Under the pieces are notes generated by a model. The model worked only from the letters and a program-made list of their open reading frames with translations, was not told the DNA's origin and searched no databases. A program made the position numbers and the translations under genes. From a virus: DNA of 43,772 nt. Positions 22,883 to 30,839 of the stretch are shown piece after piece (within the stretch, counting starts at the first letter, position 1; the number at the start of each line of letters is the position of its first letter). The stretch covers positions 1-43,772 of the IMG/VR virus record IMGVR_UViG_3300032284_001401. The stretch is one strand, 5' to 3'.

Positions 22883-23097
22883 CCGCCGATCCCGATGAGG
22901 GCGGCGGCGGTCCAGACGCATGGGAAGTCGAGTCAGTAATTCGCAAGGCGTTTGAGGGGATTGATGTTAATCGGATGACTTTCAGGAGAGTTTTGAAGAT
23001 GTACGGAAAGGCCGGGTGGTTAATCCGTAGATTGCGTGGCGATCAGATCGACGAACGAGAAATAGTTGAACGAGAGGCCGGATTCATTTCGGCGTAA
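22870..23097 (+). CDS. Tail chaperone T-like extension reached by -1 ribosomal frameshift
   Basis: There is an open frame of 75 codons plus TAA but no start codon of its own. It is entered from the upstream gene by a -1 shift on AAACCCTTTG (22870-22879). Both A AAC CCT and C CCT TTG are read in the zero frame as ideal X XXY YYZ heptamers, and the zero-frame stop follows at once. The extension contains GPDAWEVESVIRKAFEGID and a basic helix GWLIRRLRGDQIDERE. Product: about 276 residues. It ends 3 bases before the tape measure start. Confidence 0.75.
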   Translation, partial: KPFVAADPDEGGGGPDAWEVESVIRKAFEGIDVNRMTFRRVLKMYGKAGWLIRRLRGDQIDEREIVEREAGFISA

Positions 23098-23100
23098 CAA

Positions 23101-24303
23101 ATGAGTGCAGCCGTCGATTTAGGTGGTCTTTTCTATACCGTTGACGGCAATATTACGCCGTTAGAGGAGAAGCTAAAGTCATTAGAAGAACGGTTGACAT
23201 CAATCACCGTTAATCTCGATCTATCGACGACAGCAGCCGAAACGCAATATGACGTATTCGCAACCAGACTAAGATCGGAGCCTATTGTCGTTCCGATTAT
23301 CTTGGATACGACTGGCGCAATGGCGCAGATGGGCGTATTGAATGCTGGTGGTATTGGTGCCGTTGAAGCAAATGTAGGAATCGGCGCTGGCGCAAACGCT
23401 GCAACGGCGGAAGGTGCAGCGTTTGAATCTTTCGCTGCGGGATCGGTTTTGGGAAGTGGTGCCAATACCGCTCAAGCCGCAGAAGAAGAAGTAGAAGAGT
23501 CGGTTGCGGCTAGATCCGCAAGTGTTGGACGATACTCGGGTGGCGGGTATCTTGGCACGCATCTAGGTCTTATGGTCGCGTATCATGGAGTACGTGAAGC
23601 ATTTAATGCATACGAAGATGCGCAAAAGTTCAATGAAATAGGCGATGAGGAAGGCGATACACTCACGAAAGCCAAGAAGGAACTCGCCCAACTAAAGAAA
23701 GAAGAACACAGCGGGTACAACATGCTTAAAACATCCTTGGAGGCGATTGGAGATGCGTTTCAAGGTCCAATGACACCGGAGGAGCAGAAGCGACGAGATG
23801 AGACGGATATTCACGCTCAAGTTATAGAAAAGCAGCGCGAAATAGATTTGGCCGAAATGCAAGAAAAGCATATCCATCAATTGCAAAAGGATGCGAGGGA
23901 TCAGGAAAAAGAGCGAGAGCAGACGGACAGAATTAAAGAAGTACGAGATTCAACCGCCAGAATCATTCGTGGCGATAGGTACGCTTCAGAGGAAGATAAG
24001 GTCGAGTCGATAACCGATCGCGCCGAAGAAGCCATTCAGCGTGGCATAAACGAGGGGGCAAAAACGCATTCGCGTGCCCCGGTCGTAGAGGGCGCGAATT
24101 TGGCGCAGCTTGGCATTGCTGACCTAGAACGGATGCGAGCCATCGTAACATCGCCGCATGGAACAAAAGAATTTGACCCATTGTACACCAATACCGCAGC
24201 GTCCAATGATGATCAGGCCGCGCTACTAAAAAGTATCGACTCGTCAATTAAGGAAATAGTAGACACAATAGGCAAGCTGGAATTGGGCGCGGTAGGATCA
24301 TAG
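23101..24303 (+). CDS. Tape measure protein, short
   Basis: The 400-residue product follows the tail chaperones. It has an N-terminal helix (NITPLEEKLKSLEERLTSIT), a Gly/Ala-rich hydrophobic centre (GVLNAGGIGAVEANVGIGAG) and a long charged coiled coil from about residue 185 to 330. That is the layout of a small tape measure. At about 0.15 nm per residue it would set a tail near 60 nm. An alternative role as a tail assembly factor is possible because it is short, but no larger candidate is present. Confidence 0.7.
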   Translation: MSAAVDLGGLFYTVDGNITPLEEKLKSLEERLTSITVNLDLSTTAAETQYDVFATRLRSEPIVVPIILDTTGAMAQMGVLNAGGIGAVEANVGIGAGANAATAEGAAFESFAAGSVLGSGANTAQAAEEEVEESVAARSASVGRYSGGGYLGTHLGLMVAYHGVREAFNAYEDAQKFNEIGDEEGDTLTKAKKELAQLKKEEHSGYNMLKTSLEAIGDAFQGPMTPEEQKRRDETDIHAQVIEKQREIDLAEMQEKHIHQLQKDARDQEKEREQTDRIKEVRDSTARIIRGDRYASEEDKVESITDRAEEAIQRGINEGAKTHSRAPVVEGANLAQLGIADLERMRAIVTSPHGTKEFDPLYTNTAASNDDQAALLKSIDSSIKEIVDTIGKLELGAVGS

Positions 24304-24309
24304 GTTGCT

Positions 24310-25218
24310 ATGGCAAACACAAAAACCATAACCGTCACATTGGACAGGGTTAAGGGGTCGTCATTCGACTCCGACAGTTCGCAAACAAGCGTAAACAGGG
24401 GGTTTATTGCAACCGGACTTCCGACGAACATTCCAGCCAACACGCTGATTGCTGCAATTCAGGCCAATTTGCCGCAAATCAATAGTCCGCATCCGACCGT
24501 ACAAGGCGTATTTGTCGTTGGCTACAGCATCAAGTTGGATTCTGATTCTGTTTCTTCGGGATACGTAAAATATAAAAGCCAGCATCTTGCCAACGGCGGC
24601 AAGGTTAATCAATGGTATTTTGGACTCCACTCATATCTACAATCAACCGAAACCGAAATTGATCCAGTTTGGCCAGCGCCAGACGGAGGCGAGCAGATAC
24701 ACGTAAGTATTGGAGGCGGCCAAGGAAACGGGCCGATTGCGATTGTTGACGGGAAGCCGATTTACGCAACGCCTGTTACGCAGCCAGGAAAGTTAAAGTA
24801 CCTTCGCCCGATAGCGGTTTTTTCAGCACAAGGGACATTTACCCAGCCAATTCCGATAGCCGCAAGATCTACGCTTGGATGCGTGAATAGCAGGTCATAT
24901 TTAGGATTGGCTCAAGGATTGTGGCTCGTTCACGATATTTCCGAAGCCACGCATGATGGCGGAAACACATACCAATGCTCCATACAAATGATGTCATTTA
25001 GGAATGAGAGTTGGGCATCGTGGCTAATCGCAACCGATTTCAAGGGAAGGCCGCTTAATATTCCCACGGCAACCATTAAGATTGAGCGTGGAAATCCATA
25101 CGGAATAAAGCCACAACACAATCCTGCGGGGTTTTCTCGATACGGATTGTACAATGTAGCCAATTTTCAAAAGACGTTTAATTTCCCTCAGCAAATACTG
25201 AACGCTTTCAGTTTTTGA
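24310..25218 (+). CDS. Putative tail protein downstream of the tape measure
   Basis: This 302-residue mixed alpha/beta protein starts MANTKTITVTLDRVKGSSFD. It contains GYSIKLDSDSVSSGYVKYKS and a C-terminal half with ATDFKGRPLNIPTATIKIER. It sits between tape measure and fibre genes, where distal-tail or baseplate proteins lie. I do not recognise the family, so the role is inferred from order. Confidence 0.55.
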   Translation: MANTKTITVTLDRVKGSSFDSDSSQTSVNRGFIATGLPTNIPANTLIAAIQANLPQINSPHPTVQGVFVVGYSIKLDSDSVSSGYVKYKSQHLANGGKVNQWYFGLHSYLQSTETEIDPVWPAPDGGEQIHVSIGGGQGNGPIAIVDGKPIYATPVTQPGKLKYLRPIAVFSAQGTFTQPIPIAARSTLGCVNSRSYLGLAQGLWLVHDISEATHDGGNTYQCSIQMMSFRNESWASWLIATDFKGRPLNIPTATIKIERGNPYGIKPQHNPAGFSRYGLYNVANFQKTFNFPQQILNAFSF

Positions 25219-25224
25219 TTTTCA

Positions 25225-26712
25225 ATGAACGAGGAAATAAAAGACTGGACGCCGAAAGATTTAGCCAGCGCGCAGCATTTGAATGCGGCGCTGCCAACGG
25301 TTCGTTCCGTTCAATTCATTCAGGGCGGAAGCGGAATAAGCGTAACCCAAACGGAAACGGGGACAACCATTTCCGCCGATCCGCCATTTGTTTTCACTGA
25401 TCACTTCTTGGGGATTGTCACCGATGTTGGCCCCGACGATGAGCCGGATTTGTCTGGTGCGGGAATGTATTGGGTGCAAGTGTCCCGAATACTCGGGCAA
25501 GATTATCCATTCTTTCTAACACAGATACAGGCAAACGGAAGTTGTCCGCCCGTTGGAGATGCGCCGAATTCTTTTCAAGATACCGTCCCTGTCGCCAACG
25601 TAGCAGAAATAATTTGCGGAGAAACAAATAAGGGAACACGACTACTTCCGACAGATGGTAGTAGAGGCGTTCACGTTTTTGTTTTTACGGCTACCGATGG
25701 ATCGACCAGATATGTAATGGACGAAGCGGTCCATTCCGTCACTGTCCGTCTCGGCGTCAACCTGACCGACAACAGCGGAACATACATCGGCACCGCGCCC
25801 GACACCAGTTTCATTCAATCCGGCAGCGTCACCAATGACCGTCTTGCTGGCTTTACCGATGGCACCCCGTGCATCGTCGTGAACACGATCGAGGTGAACT
25901 ATACCCAGCCATACCCGACCGCCAACTCGCCGACGCATCTATTGCCGCTGACGATTGATGGAGAAGATCAATACTACCTCGGACAGATCGTCGGCACGGA
26001 CACTAGCTCGGGAAACCCGTGGAGCGGATGGCCGATTGTGGAAATAACCGTCCCGGTACAACTAGACGTGACGCTGACGGCGCATAGCGGGGGCAGCAAT
26101 GGCATTGTCGTCGGCTCAACCATCACATGTCCGACGTATAAATACGACGGCGTTCACGTCGCCACCGGCAACAAGGTTTTCGATAATGTCGCGCCGACTT
26201 GGAATCGCCCCTGCGCGGTACTGACCGGACCGGCAACGAAGGGTCATATCGGTTTTGACGCCGGCGGGGATTTGGTGTTTGAGGATTGCGATGAGGTGCC
26301 GGACTTCACGAAACTGCCGTGCTGCGATCCGTGCCCGAGTGATTGCACGTCATGCCCGAACACGTACACGTTCACCATTGGCGGAATGGCGGGCAACTAT
26401 GCCTATGCCAACGGCGATTACACGATCACAAAGACCGTCACGACAACCGGGTGCATCTGGCAGTACAACGGCCCGGTCAACGGATACCCGAGCGGATCAA
26501 TGGGCGTGCTAAACATCGACGTTCGTTGCGTTGGCGGTATTTGGCAGCAAAGTGTTGCCGCAACGTGCCTCGGTGGCGTCTGTAGCCAAACGTGGATCGG
26601 GAATCTGCCGGTCGCTGGAACATGCCCGCCGCTCATGACGATTGCGCTACCCATGACAACCGGCGCGTATACGGGTTGCCCGGCGCAAAATATGGTTGTC
26701 GCCATGTCGTGA
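25225..26712 (+). CDS. Tail fibre / tail-tip protein with Cys-rich C-terminal module
   Basis: This 495-residue protein opens with a helix-strand segment common at the start of phage fibre proteins (GGSGISVTQTETGTTISADP). The middle is Thr/Asp-rich beta sequence. Around residues 360-385 is a knot of cysteines (CCDPCPSDCTSCPNTYTFTI) followed by an immunoglobulin-like module with further cysteines to the end. It is the last structural gene before a strong terminator. Receptor binding is the likely role. Sequence composition changes near 25,735, with AT-richer codons before and GC-richer after, suggesting recombination inside the gene. Confidence 0.6.
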   Translation: MNEEIKDWTPKDLASAQHLNAALPTVRSVQFIQGGSGISVTQTETGTTISADPPFVFTDHFLGIVTDVGPDDEPDLSGAGMYWVQVSRILGQDYPFFLTQIQANGSCPPVGDAPNSFQDTVPVANVAEIICGETNKGTRLLPTDGSRGVHVFVFTATDGSTRYVMDEAVHSVTVRLGVNLTDNSGTYIGTAPDTSFIQSGSVTNDRLAGFTDGTPCIVVNTIEVNYTQPYPTANSPTHLLPLTIDGEDQYYLGQIVGTDTSSGNPWSGWPIVEITVPVQLDVTLTAHSGGSNGIVVGSTITCPTYKYDGVHVATGNKVFDNVAPTWNRPCAVLTGPATKGHIGFDAGGDLVFEDCDEVPDFTKLPCCDPCPSDCTSCPNTYTFTIGGMAGNYAYANGDYTITKTVTTTGCIWQYNGPVNGYPSGSMGVLNIDVRCVGGIWQQSVAATCLGGVCSQTWIGNLPVAGTCPPLMTIALPMTTGAYTGCPAQNMVVAMS

Positions 26713-26739
26713 TTGTTCGCCACACCCCAACTTGCTTTG

Positions 26740-26769
26740 CGCCGCCGGTTTATGCCGTGCGGCGTTTTT
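26740..26769 (+). terminator. Rho-independent terminator of the structural operon
   Basis: CGCCGC and CGG pair with CCG and GCGGCG around a TTTATG loop (one bulged T), directly followed by TTTTT. It is the strongest terminator in the window, 28 bases after the fibre gene stop. Confidence 0.85.
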
Positions 26770-26790
26770 GTTGCGCTGGCGTGTATTTTA

Positions 26791-26818
26791 TTGACGCAAT
26801 GGAAGTGTTCGGTATGAT
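26791..26818 (+). promoter_or_regulatory. Sigma70 promoter in the intergenic region
   Basis: TTGACG (26791-26796), a 16-base spacer and TATGAT (26813-26818). It lies just after the terminator of the structural operon and points into a region without a convincing gene. Expected start near 26825. No early-promoter dyad is present. Confidence 0.6.
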
Positions 26819-26824
26819 GCAAGG

Positions 26825-27230
26825 CGCAATAAAATGCTCCGGTCACTGGTGATGACACGGAGCAAGTTTGTTGCCGACCTGCAACGAAGATCATAATACA
26901 CTTCGCGGCAGAAATTGGCAACATTCAAAATGCAAATCACCAGCAGGTTTTTAAGCGTAGCGTCAAGCGGCTTGCACCGGCACACTCAGCAAAGCAACGG
27001 CTAAAAAACGCTCCCACGAGAAACTTACTTATATCCAAAATTACCAAAGGCCAGTGGCCGGTACGGATGAGTGAGAATAGGGCACCCAGCGCCACGATTC
27101 GCTGGATGGGATACAGTTTGGCGACGTTCCATCGGATAACTAAACCTCCGCACTGCCGACCTGCAACGGAGTCCCGACAAGTCCGATGTTTTTGGTATGC
27201 CATTCGGGTTGACCAACAACGGTCAACGAA
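26825..27230 (+). ncRNA. Candidate structured non-coding RNA region
   Basis: The 26713-27313 gap holds no convincing gene; the short frames on both strands lack start signals or recognisable proteins. It begins with a terminator and a strong promoter, then several hairpins. TGCTCCG/CGGAGCA encloses GTCA/TGAC (26835-26864). GTTGC/GCAAC lies at 26870-26885, CCAGCG/CGCTGG at 27086-27105, and GTTGACC/GGTCAAC at 27206-27225. TGCCGACCTGCAACG occurs twice (about 26872 and 27158). This could be a phage RNA or the long leader of the gene at 27314. Ends are approximate and no known RNA family was matched. Confidence 0.3.
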
Positions 27231-27313
27231 ACGCAAAGACGAATCAAGACCTACGAAGGCTGGTGAGTCGGGCGTATGGTAATCGGTGCGCCTCGAATCA
27301 GGGAAAACGTCAA

Positions 27314-28123
27314 ATGTTCGCTACATTTAGCCTTTGCAGTCATGTAACCGACCTCCTTCCTGCCCACATTGCCACCCTCCGGGCGAACCTTCCACCATCA
27401 AAGATAACCCTCGTCATGGGTCCGTTCTCTGCCAATATGGGAGCGGGCGGCGGGAATATCCGATTGACCGATGACGACGCGAAGGCATTGGACGTTGAAA
27501 TCCTCATCGCGCCGGATTGGATTCTCGGCCTCAGTACAATGCTACGGCTCCGGGCGATTGCCGATTGGCTATGGACGGACATTCTCCCGAAACAGACAGA
27601 GGATTACTCCTTGATCTGCCACGGCGACATATTCCCTGTTCGCCGGATGAGTCTGGATGAATTGCTCTCAGGCCAGCCGGTTGCCACATGGGTACAAGCG
27701 GAACGCGGCGCGAAGCTCTGTCCGCTTACGTGGCTTCTGGCGACTCGCAAGGCGTTCGATTTAGGGTGTCTGCCGTCTACGATGGAAAACTGTCCACAAG
27801 TCGCCGGGTACAGCGCAAGACCGGCCAGTCGCGGCGATGTGCCCGGAGGCGAGTACGGCGGCGATCTGAACTTTGAATGGCTGGAACCAGGATGGGTCCA
27901 TTCGTGTCAGCAATCCATGTCTAACGCATGGCCGGACCTGCATCGTCGAAAGATGGCGATGGTATCAACCATGATGCGGGCAATGGGCGTAACCGTGCCG
28001 GACTATGGGGCTATTGGTCAACGGATAGAGGGGTTGCGGCATCATGCCCCACGGGCGGCGAATGGGATACCTTCGCACTTATTGCCTGAAACGGCTTTAG
28101 GGTGTTCCGGTTGTGGTCAGTAG
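27314..28123 (+). CDS. Putative glycosyltransferase-like protein
   Basis: This 269-residue protein is preceded by AGGGAAAACGTCAA. It contains ITLVMGPFSANMGAGGGNIR near the N-terminus and SLICHGDIFPVRRMSLDELL in the middle. The HGDIFP segment is like the HxDxF acidic site in some GT-A glycosyltransferases. It ends GIPSHLLPETALGCSGCGQ with a CSGC pair. The family is not clearly recognised; the glycosyltransferase call is tentative and supported by similar genes at 1401 and 14552. The frame is open to 27197 upstream but that part overlaps the hairpin region. Confidence 0.45.
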   Translation: MFATFSLCSHVTDLLPAHIATLRANLPPSKITLVMGPFSANMGAGGGNIRLTDDDAKALDVEILIAPDWILGLSTMLRLRAIADWLWTDILPKQTEDYSLICHGDIFPVRRMSLDELLSGQPVATWVQAERGAKLCPLTWLLATRKAFDLGCLPSTMENCPQVAGYSARPASRGDVPGGEYGGDLNFEWLEPGWVHSCQQSMSNAWPDLHRRKMAMVSTMMRAMGVTVPDYGAIGQRIEGLRHHAPRAANGIPSHLLPETALGCSGCGQ

Positions 28124-28147
28124 AGGATATGGTGTCCTTTGCCGAGA

Positions 28148-28357
28148 ATGATCCGTTCGATGCGCAGGGGAAGCCATGCCGGGTCGCCGGGCATGAAACT
28201 CATGATCAGGATGAATATTGCGACGGAAGCGACCGTCAGGGCGTCGCACGCGGCGATTACCCTGATCCAAGATGCTGGCGGCATGGACTTGGCATATTCA
28301 AGCGTTCCCATGCCCCCGTTCTATCCCGCCCCTGACACCGGACAATATAACGGATGA
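28148..28357 (+). CDS. Hypothetical small protein
   Basis: A frame of up to 69 residues ends PFYPAPDTGQYNG just before a palindromic repeat. Its middle (NIATEATVRASHAAITLIQD) is helical. Start choice is unclear: ATGs at 28148 and 28199 are possible and neither has a strong ribosome-binding site. A frame on the other strand (28117-28311) encodes a membrane-like segment and competes for the same DNA. The + strand is preferred because the surrounding genes are rightward. Confidence 0.35.
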   Translation: MIRSMRRGSHAGSPGMKLMIRMNIATEATVRASHAAITLIQDAGGMDLAYSSVPMPPFYPAPDTGQYNG

Positions 28358-28365
28358 CTAACAGA

Positions 28366-28389
28366 CCACGCGCCAAATTTGGCGCGTGG
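28366..28389. repeat. Dispersed palindrome, copy 3 (24-bp perfect)
   Basis: The core GCGCCAAATTTGGCGC (28370-28385) is extended by CCAC / GTGG to a perfect 24-bp palindrome. It lies 8 bases after a stop codon. Confidence 0.85.
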
Positions 28390-28464
28390 GTAGATTAACG
28401 AACAATTATGCGAAAAGCGGGACAGAAGTGAATAATTGGATGCTCGCATTAAACTAGCGAGAAA

Positions 28465-28695
28465 ATGGCACAAACTTGTCGAGGGTCCATGCGAACCAAA
28501 ACGAGGAAAAAACGGCCAAAACGCAAGCCATCCAAGCGGATTCATTTCCATTTGATCATTCCGAAGGGGACGCAAATTACGCTGCCATTGCATGAAAAGG
28601 ACCGGGATGAGCTTGGTGACGTTGATTCGTGGGTCAGACCTCCCGTAAACAAAATGGTTACAAGTGTAACCGAAAAGGGTACATGCCAAAATTAG
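28465..28695 (+). CDS. Small basic hypothetical protein, 76 aa
   Basis: The N-terminal third is strongly basic (RTKTRKKRPKRKPSKRIHFH), followed by a strand-rich half with IIPKGTQITLPLHEKD. The ATG at 28465 is preceded by GCGAGAAA, a weak ribosome-binding site; an ATG at 28489 is an alternative. A dyad CTCGC / GCGAG lies just upstream at 28442-28460. The gene overlaps the next one by 13 bases. Nucleic-acid binding is plausible from the charge only. Confidence 0.5.
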   Translation: MAQTCRGSMRTKTRKKRPKRKPSKRIHFHLIIPKGTQITLPLHEKDRDELGDVDSWVRPPVNKMVTSVTEKGTCQN

Positions 28696-29303
28696 TCTAC
28701 ATCGCCGGTCCGTATTCGTCCGATCCTGACCGTAACACGGAGCGGGCGATTCATATAGCCGAAAGTATTTTGTCACATGGGTTCGTCCCATTCATACCCC
28801 ACCTGACCCATCTGTGGGAGAAATACCACCCGCATACCCATGCAGAATGGCTTGAATACGACTTCCATTGGCTGCGCTTATGTGACGCGGTGTTTCGGTT
28901 TCATGGTGAATCCAAGGGCGCGGATATGGAAGTCGCTGAGGCGAAACGTCTCGGCATCCCGGTTTTCACTTCAAACGAGTTATTAACGGAATGGAAAGAA
29001 CTCGGCTGTCACCCGCCAAAGACTGTGACGCAAGAGGCGCATGAGATCGTCAACGGCCAACGCAACTCCGACTATGGGCATCCTCTGGACGACTTTGGGC
29101 GCACCGGAAAGATATGGGCGGCGATCCTCGGTTTACCAGAAGTAACGCCGCAGCAGGTCGCCATGTGCATGGTCGGAATAAAGTTGTCTCGGCAGTGCAA
29201 TCGGGCAAAGCGGGATAACCTGGTGGACGGATGCGGATACCTACAAACCATCGAAATGATCGAGCGTGAACTAGATCGACGGCAACGGGTTTTGTCCATT
29301 TGA
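28683..29303 (+). CDS. Two-domain nucleotide metabolism protein (DUF4406 + DUF6378-like)
   Basis: The N-terminal 100 residues begin MPKLVYIAGPYSSDPDRNTE and resemble the DUF4406/nucleoside 2-deoxyribosyltransferase-like fold (GPYS nucleotide loop, HAEWLEYDF, KGADMEVAEAKRLG). The C-terminal 95 residues, with IVNGQRNSDYGHPLDDFGRT and RAKRDNLVDGCGYLQT, match the phage DUF6378 pattern. The fused protein probably remodels deoxynucleotides or nucleosides in the infected cell, perhaps salvage or modified-base metabolism. The start ATG was chosen at 28683 because the conserved domain begins there. It is followed after 14 bases by a phosphoesterase gene. Confidence 0.7.
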   Translation: MPKLVYIAGPYSSDPDRNTERAIHIAESILSHGFVPFIPHLTHLWEKYHPHTHAEWLEYDFHWLRLCDAVFRFHGESKGADMEVAEAKRLGIPVFTSNELLTEWKELGCHPPKTVTQEAHEIVNGQRNSDYGHPLDDFGRTGKIWAAILGLPEVTPQQVAMCMVGIKLSRQCNRAKRDNLVDGCGYLQTIEMIERELDRRQRVLSI

Positions 29304-29317
29304 AAAGGGAACCGATT

Positions 29318-30316
29318 ATGTCACAAACTGTAACAGCAACGGTCATTCGTGAGGCTTGCCAGAAATTTCCCAATACGCCAACACTGACGCTGGCTCGCAA
29401 GCTGTACAAGGAAAATCCGGCGCTGTGGAAAAGCGTAGATTCATGCCGATCTGGCATACGGTTTCACCGGGGGAACCACGGCTCGAGCAGAAGAAAGACG
29501 GCAAGAAGCAAAGAGTTTCACCGGCCAAATCAGCAACCGCATAACCCTTGCGCTCTTCCCAATCCATCCGAATCTAAGGAATGGTTGCCATTTGTTCTTA
29601 ACTGCCGACGTTTAGGAATAATGTCGGACATTCATATTCCATATCACGATCTTCGGGCGGTAACGGTCGCTATCGACGATCTAGTGCAACACAAGGTGGA
29701 CGCCGTACTGCTCAATGGCGACATTATGGACTGTTACTCTATTTCCCGATGGGAGAAAGACCCTCGGGCGCGAAAGTTTTCGGAGGAAATCGCCGATACT
29801 CGCAAATTCCTTGAATATCTGAAATCGAAACTCCCCAAAGCAAAATTGTTCTGGAAGGACGGCAATCACGAGGAGCGGTATCAGGCGTACATGAAAGCCA
29901 AAGCGCCGGAACTTCTTGATATTGCTTGTTTTGAGTTTTCCGAAGTGATTGGTTTCGCCAACATGGGCATCGAATACATTTCCGACAAGCGGATCGTCAA
30001 CGTAGGAAAATTGCAAATTGTTCATGGCCACGAATGGCCGACAGCGGTAATTTCGCCGGTGAACGCAGCACGCGGCGCATTCCTTCGCGCCAAATCAAAT
30101 GCCTTGTGCGGACACTGGCACAGCACAAGCGAACACGCCGAGCCGACATTGAAGCAAGACTTGATAGCGGCGTATTCGGTCGGATGCTTGTGCAATCTGC
30201 ACCCGGAGTATGCCAGACTGAACCGATGGAACCACGGACACGCTATCGTCGATGTTTCCGCAGACGGTAATTTTCGCGTGAAAAACAAGAAGCAATTTGA
30301 CGGAGAACTGCTGTAA
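29318..30316 (+). CDS. Metallophosphoesterase
   Basis: This 332-residue protein carries all calcineurin-like metal motifs in order: GIMSDIHIPYHD, LLNGDIMD, WKDGNHEE, VHGHEW and CGHWHS. These bind two metal ions and hydrolyse phosphodiesters or phosphomonoesters. The first 90 residues are a separate helical, basic region with PTLTLARKLYKENPALWKSV, often seen in front of phage phosphoesterases and probably used to bind nucleic acid. The ATG at 29318 has AAAAGGGAACCG upstream. It is the last gene of the rightward half. Confidence 0.8.
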   Translation: MSQTVTATVIREACQKFPNTPTLTLARKLYKENPALWKSVDSCRSGIRFHRGNHGSSRRKTARSKEFHRPNQQPHNPCALPNPSESKEWLPFVLNCRRLGIMSDIHIPYHDLRAVTVAIDDLVQHKVDAVLLNGDIMDCYSISRWEKDPRARKFSEEIADTRKFLEYLKSKLPKAKLFWKDGNHEERYQAYMKAKAPELLDIACFEFSEVIGFANMGIEYISDKRIVNVGKLQIVHGHEWPTAVISPVNAARGAFLRAKSNALCGHWHSTSEHAEPTLKQDLIAAYSVGCLCNLHPEYARLNRWNHGHAIVDVSADGNFRVKNKKQFDGELL

Positions 30317-30350
30317 CCTTGCGCCAAATCTGGCGCAAGGTCTAATTTTT
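30316..30350. terminator. Convergent terminator built on palindrome copy 4
   Basis: A 26-bp palindrome at 30316-30341 (core at 30321-30336, one centre mismatch) lies between the stops of the convergent genes at 29318 and 30342. On the + strand it is followed by CTAATTTTTCG, so it should terminate rightward transcription and may do so in both directions. Confidence 0.7.
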
Positions 30351-30521
30351 CGTCGGCTTGGTTTCGTCACGCAACATTTCAATCAATCCGATAATGTAAT
30401 CACGCTGGACGGCCAGCATCATCATTCGCTCATCCAATTCACGGATTTGCGAGGCGACGGCCCGCAGGTCGCTTTCTAGTTTTTTCATCAACGGGGATTG
30501 AGTCACAGTTTTGTTTGCCAT
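30342..30521 (-). CDS. Small coiled-coil protein, 59 aa
   Basis: The product starts MANKTVTQSPLMKKLESDLR and continues as heptad-like helix (ASQIRELDERMMMLAVQRDY). It is the last gene of the leftward series. Its start lies within the previous gene, and GAGGGAGGTGAAGCG-type purine-rich sequence precedes it. Function unknown. Confidence 0.55.
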   Translation of the reverse strand: MANKTVTQSPLMKKLESDLRAVASQIRELDERMMMLAVQRDYIIGLIEMLRDETKPTKN

Positions 30522-30676
30522 AGTCGCTTCACCTCCCTCGCCATGCCGATGATCAGCCTCAACGGCCAGATGGCGGCGCGATAGAACGAGTCGTTTCCGG
30601 ATCGCTCATCGGATATTTTCTGCAACCAGAATCCGATAATGTAAAGACTGACGACGTTTTCGATTATTTGTTGCAC
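30503..30676 (-). CDS. Small membrane-associated protein, 57 aa
   Basis: The frame begins with a GTG preceded by AAGGGATTCAATC. The N-terminal half (IIENVVSLYIIGFWLQKI) is a likely membrane helix, followed by a basic amphipathic stretch (AAIWPLRLIIGMAREVK). The gene overlaps both neighbours. Function unknown. Confidence 0.5.
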   Translation of the reverse strand: MQQIIENVVSLYIIGFWLQKISDERSGNDSFYRAAIWPLRLIIGMAREVKRLWQTKL

Positions 30677-30837
30677 GATTGAATCCCTTCAATCAATTCC
30701 GCGAATGTCCGTCGTTTCTTCACCTTTTCGCCCGTCACCTTGCGGATCAGTTCATCCAGTTTGACCGGGGACATTGCGCCGTTGACGGGTATGCCTAGTC
30801 GCTTCGCCTGATCCATGAGTATCTTCTTGCGGTTCAC
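30664..30837 (-). CDS. Small basic protein, 57 aa
   Basis: It starts with GTG after AAAAGGACTAACC. The sequence (NRKKILMDQAKRLGIPVNGA, then KLDELIRKVTGEKVKKRR) looks like a small helical DNA- or RNA-binding protein and resembles a SAP-like helix pair, though I cannot confirm this. It overlaps the next gene's start. Confidence 0.5.
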   Translation of the reverse strand: MNRKKILMDQAKRLGIPVNGAMSPVKLDELIRKVTGEKVKKRRTFAELIEGIQSCNK

Positions 30838-30839
30838 GG

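Noticed and set aside
24088-24112. Partial match GCGCGAATTTGGCGC to the dispersed palindrome.
   Set aside because: It lies inside the tape measure gene and lacks the arm symmetry of the other copies, so it is not counted.
27197-27313. MPFGLTN at the start of an open frame resembles the reverse-transcriptase motif of retroelements.
   Set aside because: No further reverse-transcriptase motifs follow and the frame continues through a hairpin region, so the match is a coincidence.
28117-28311. Reverse-strand frame with a membrane-like segment.
   Set aside because: It overlaps a rightward frame in a rightward region and has no convincing promoter or start signal, though it cannot be fully excluded.
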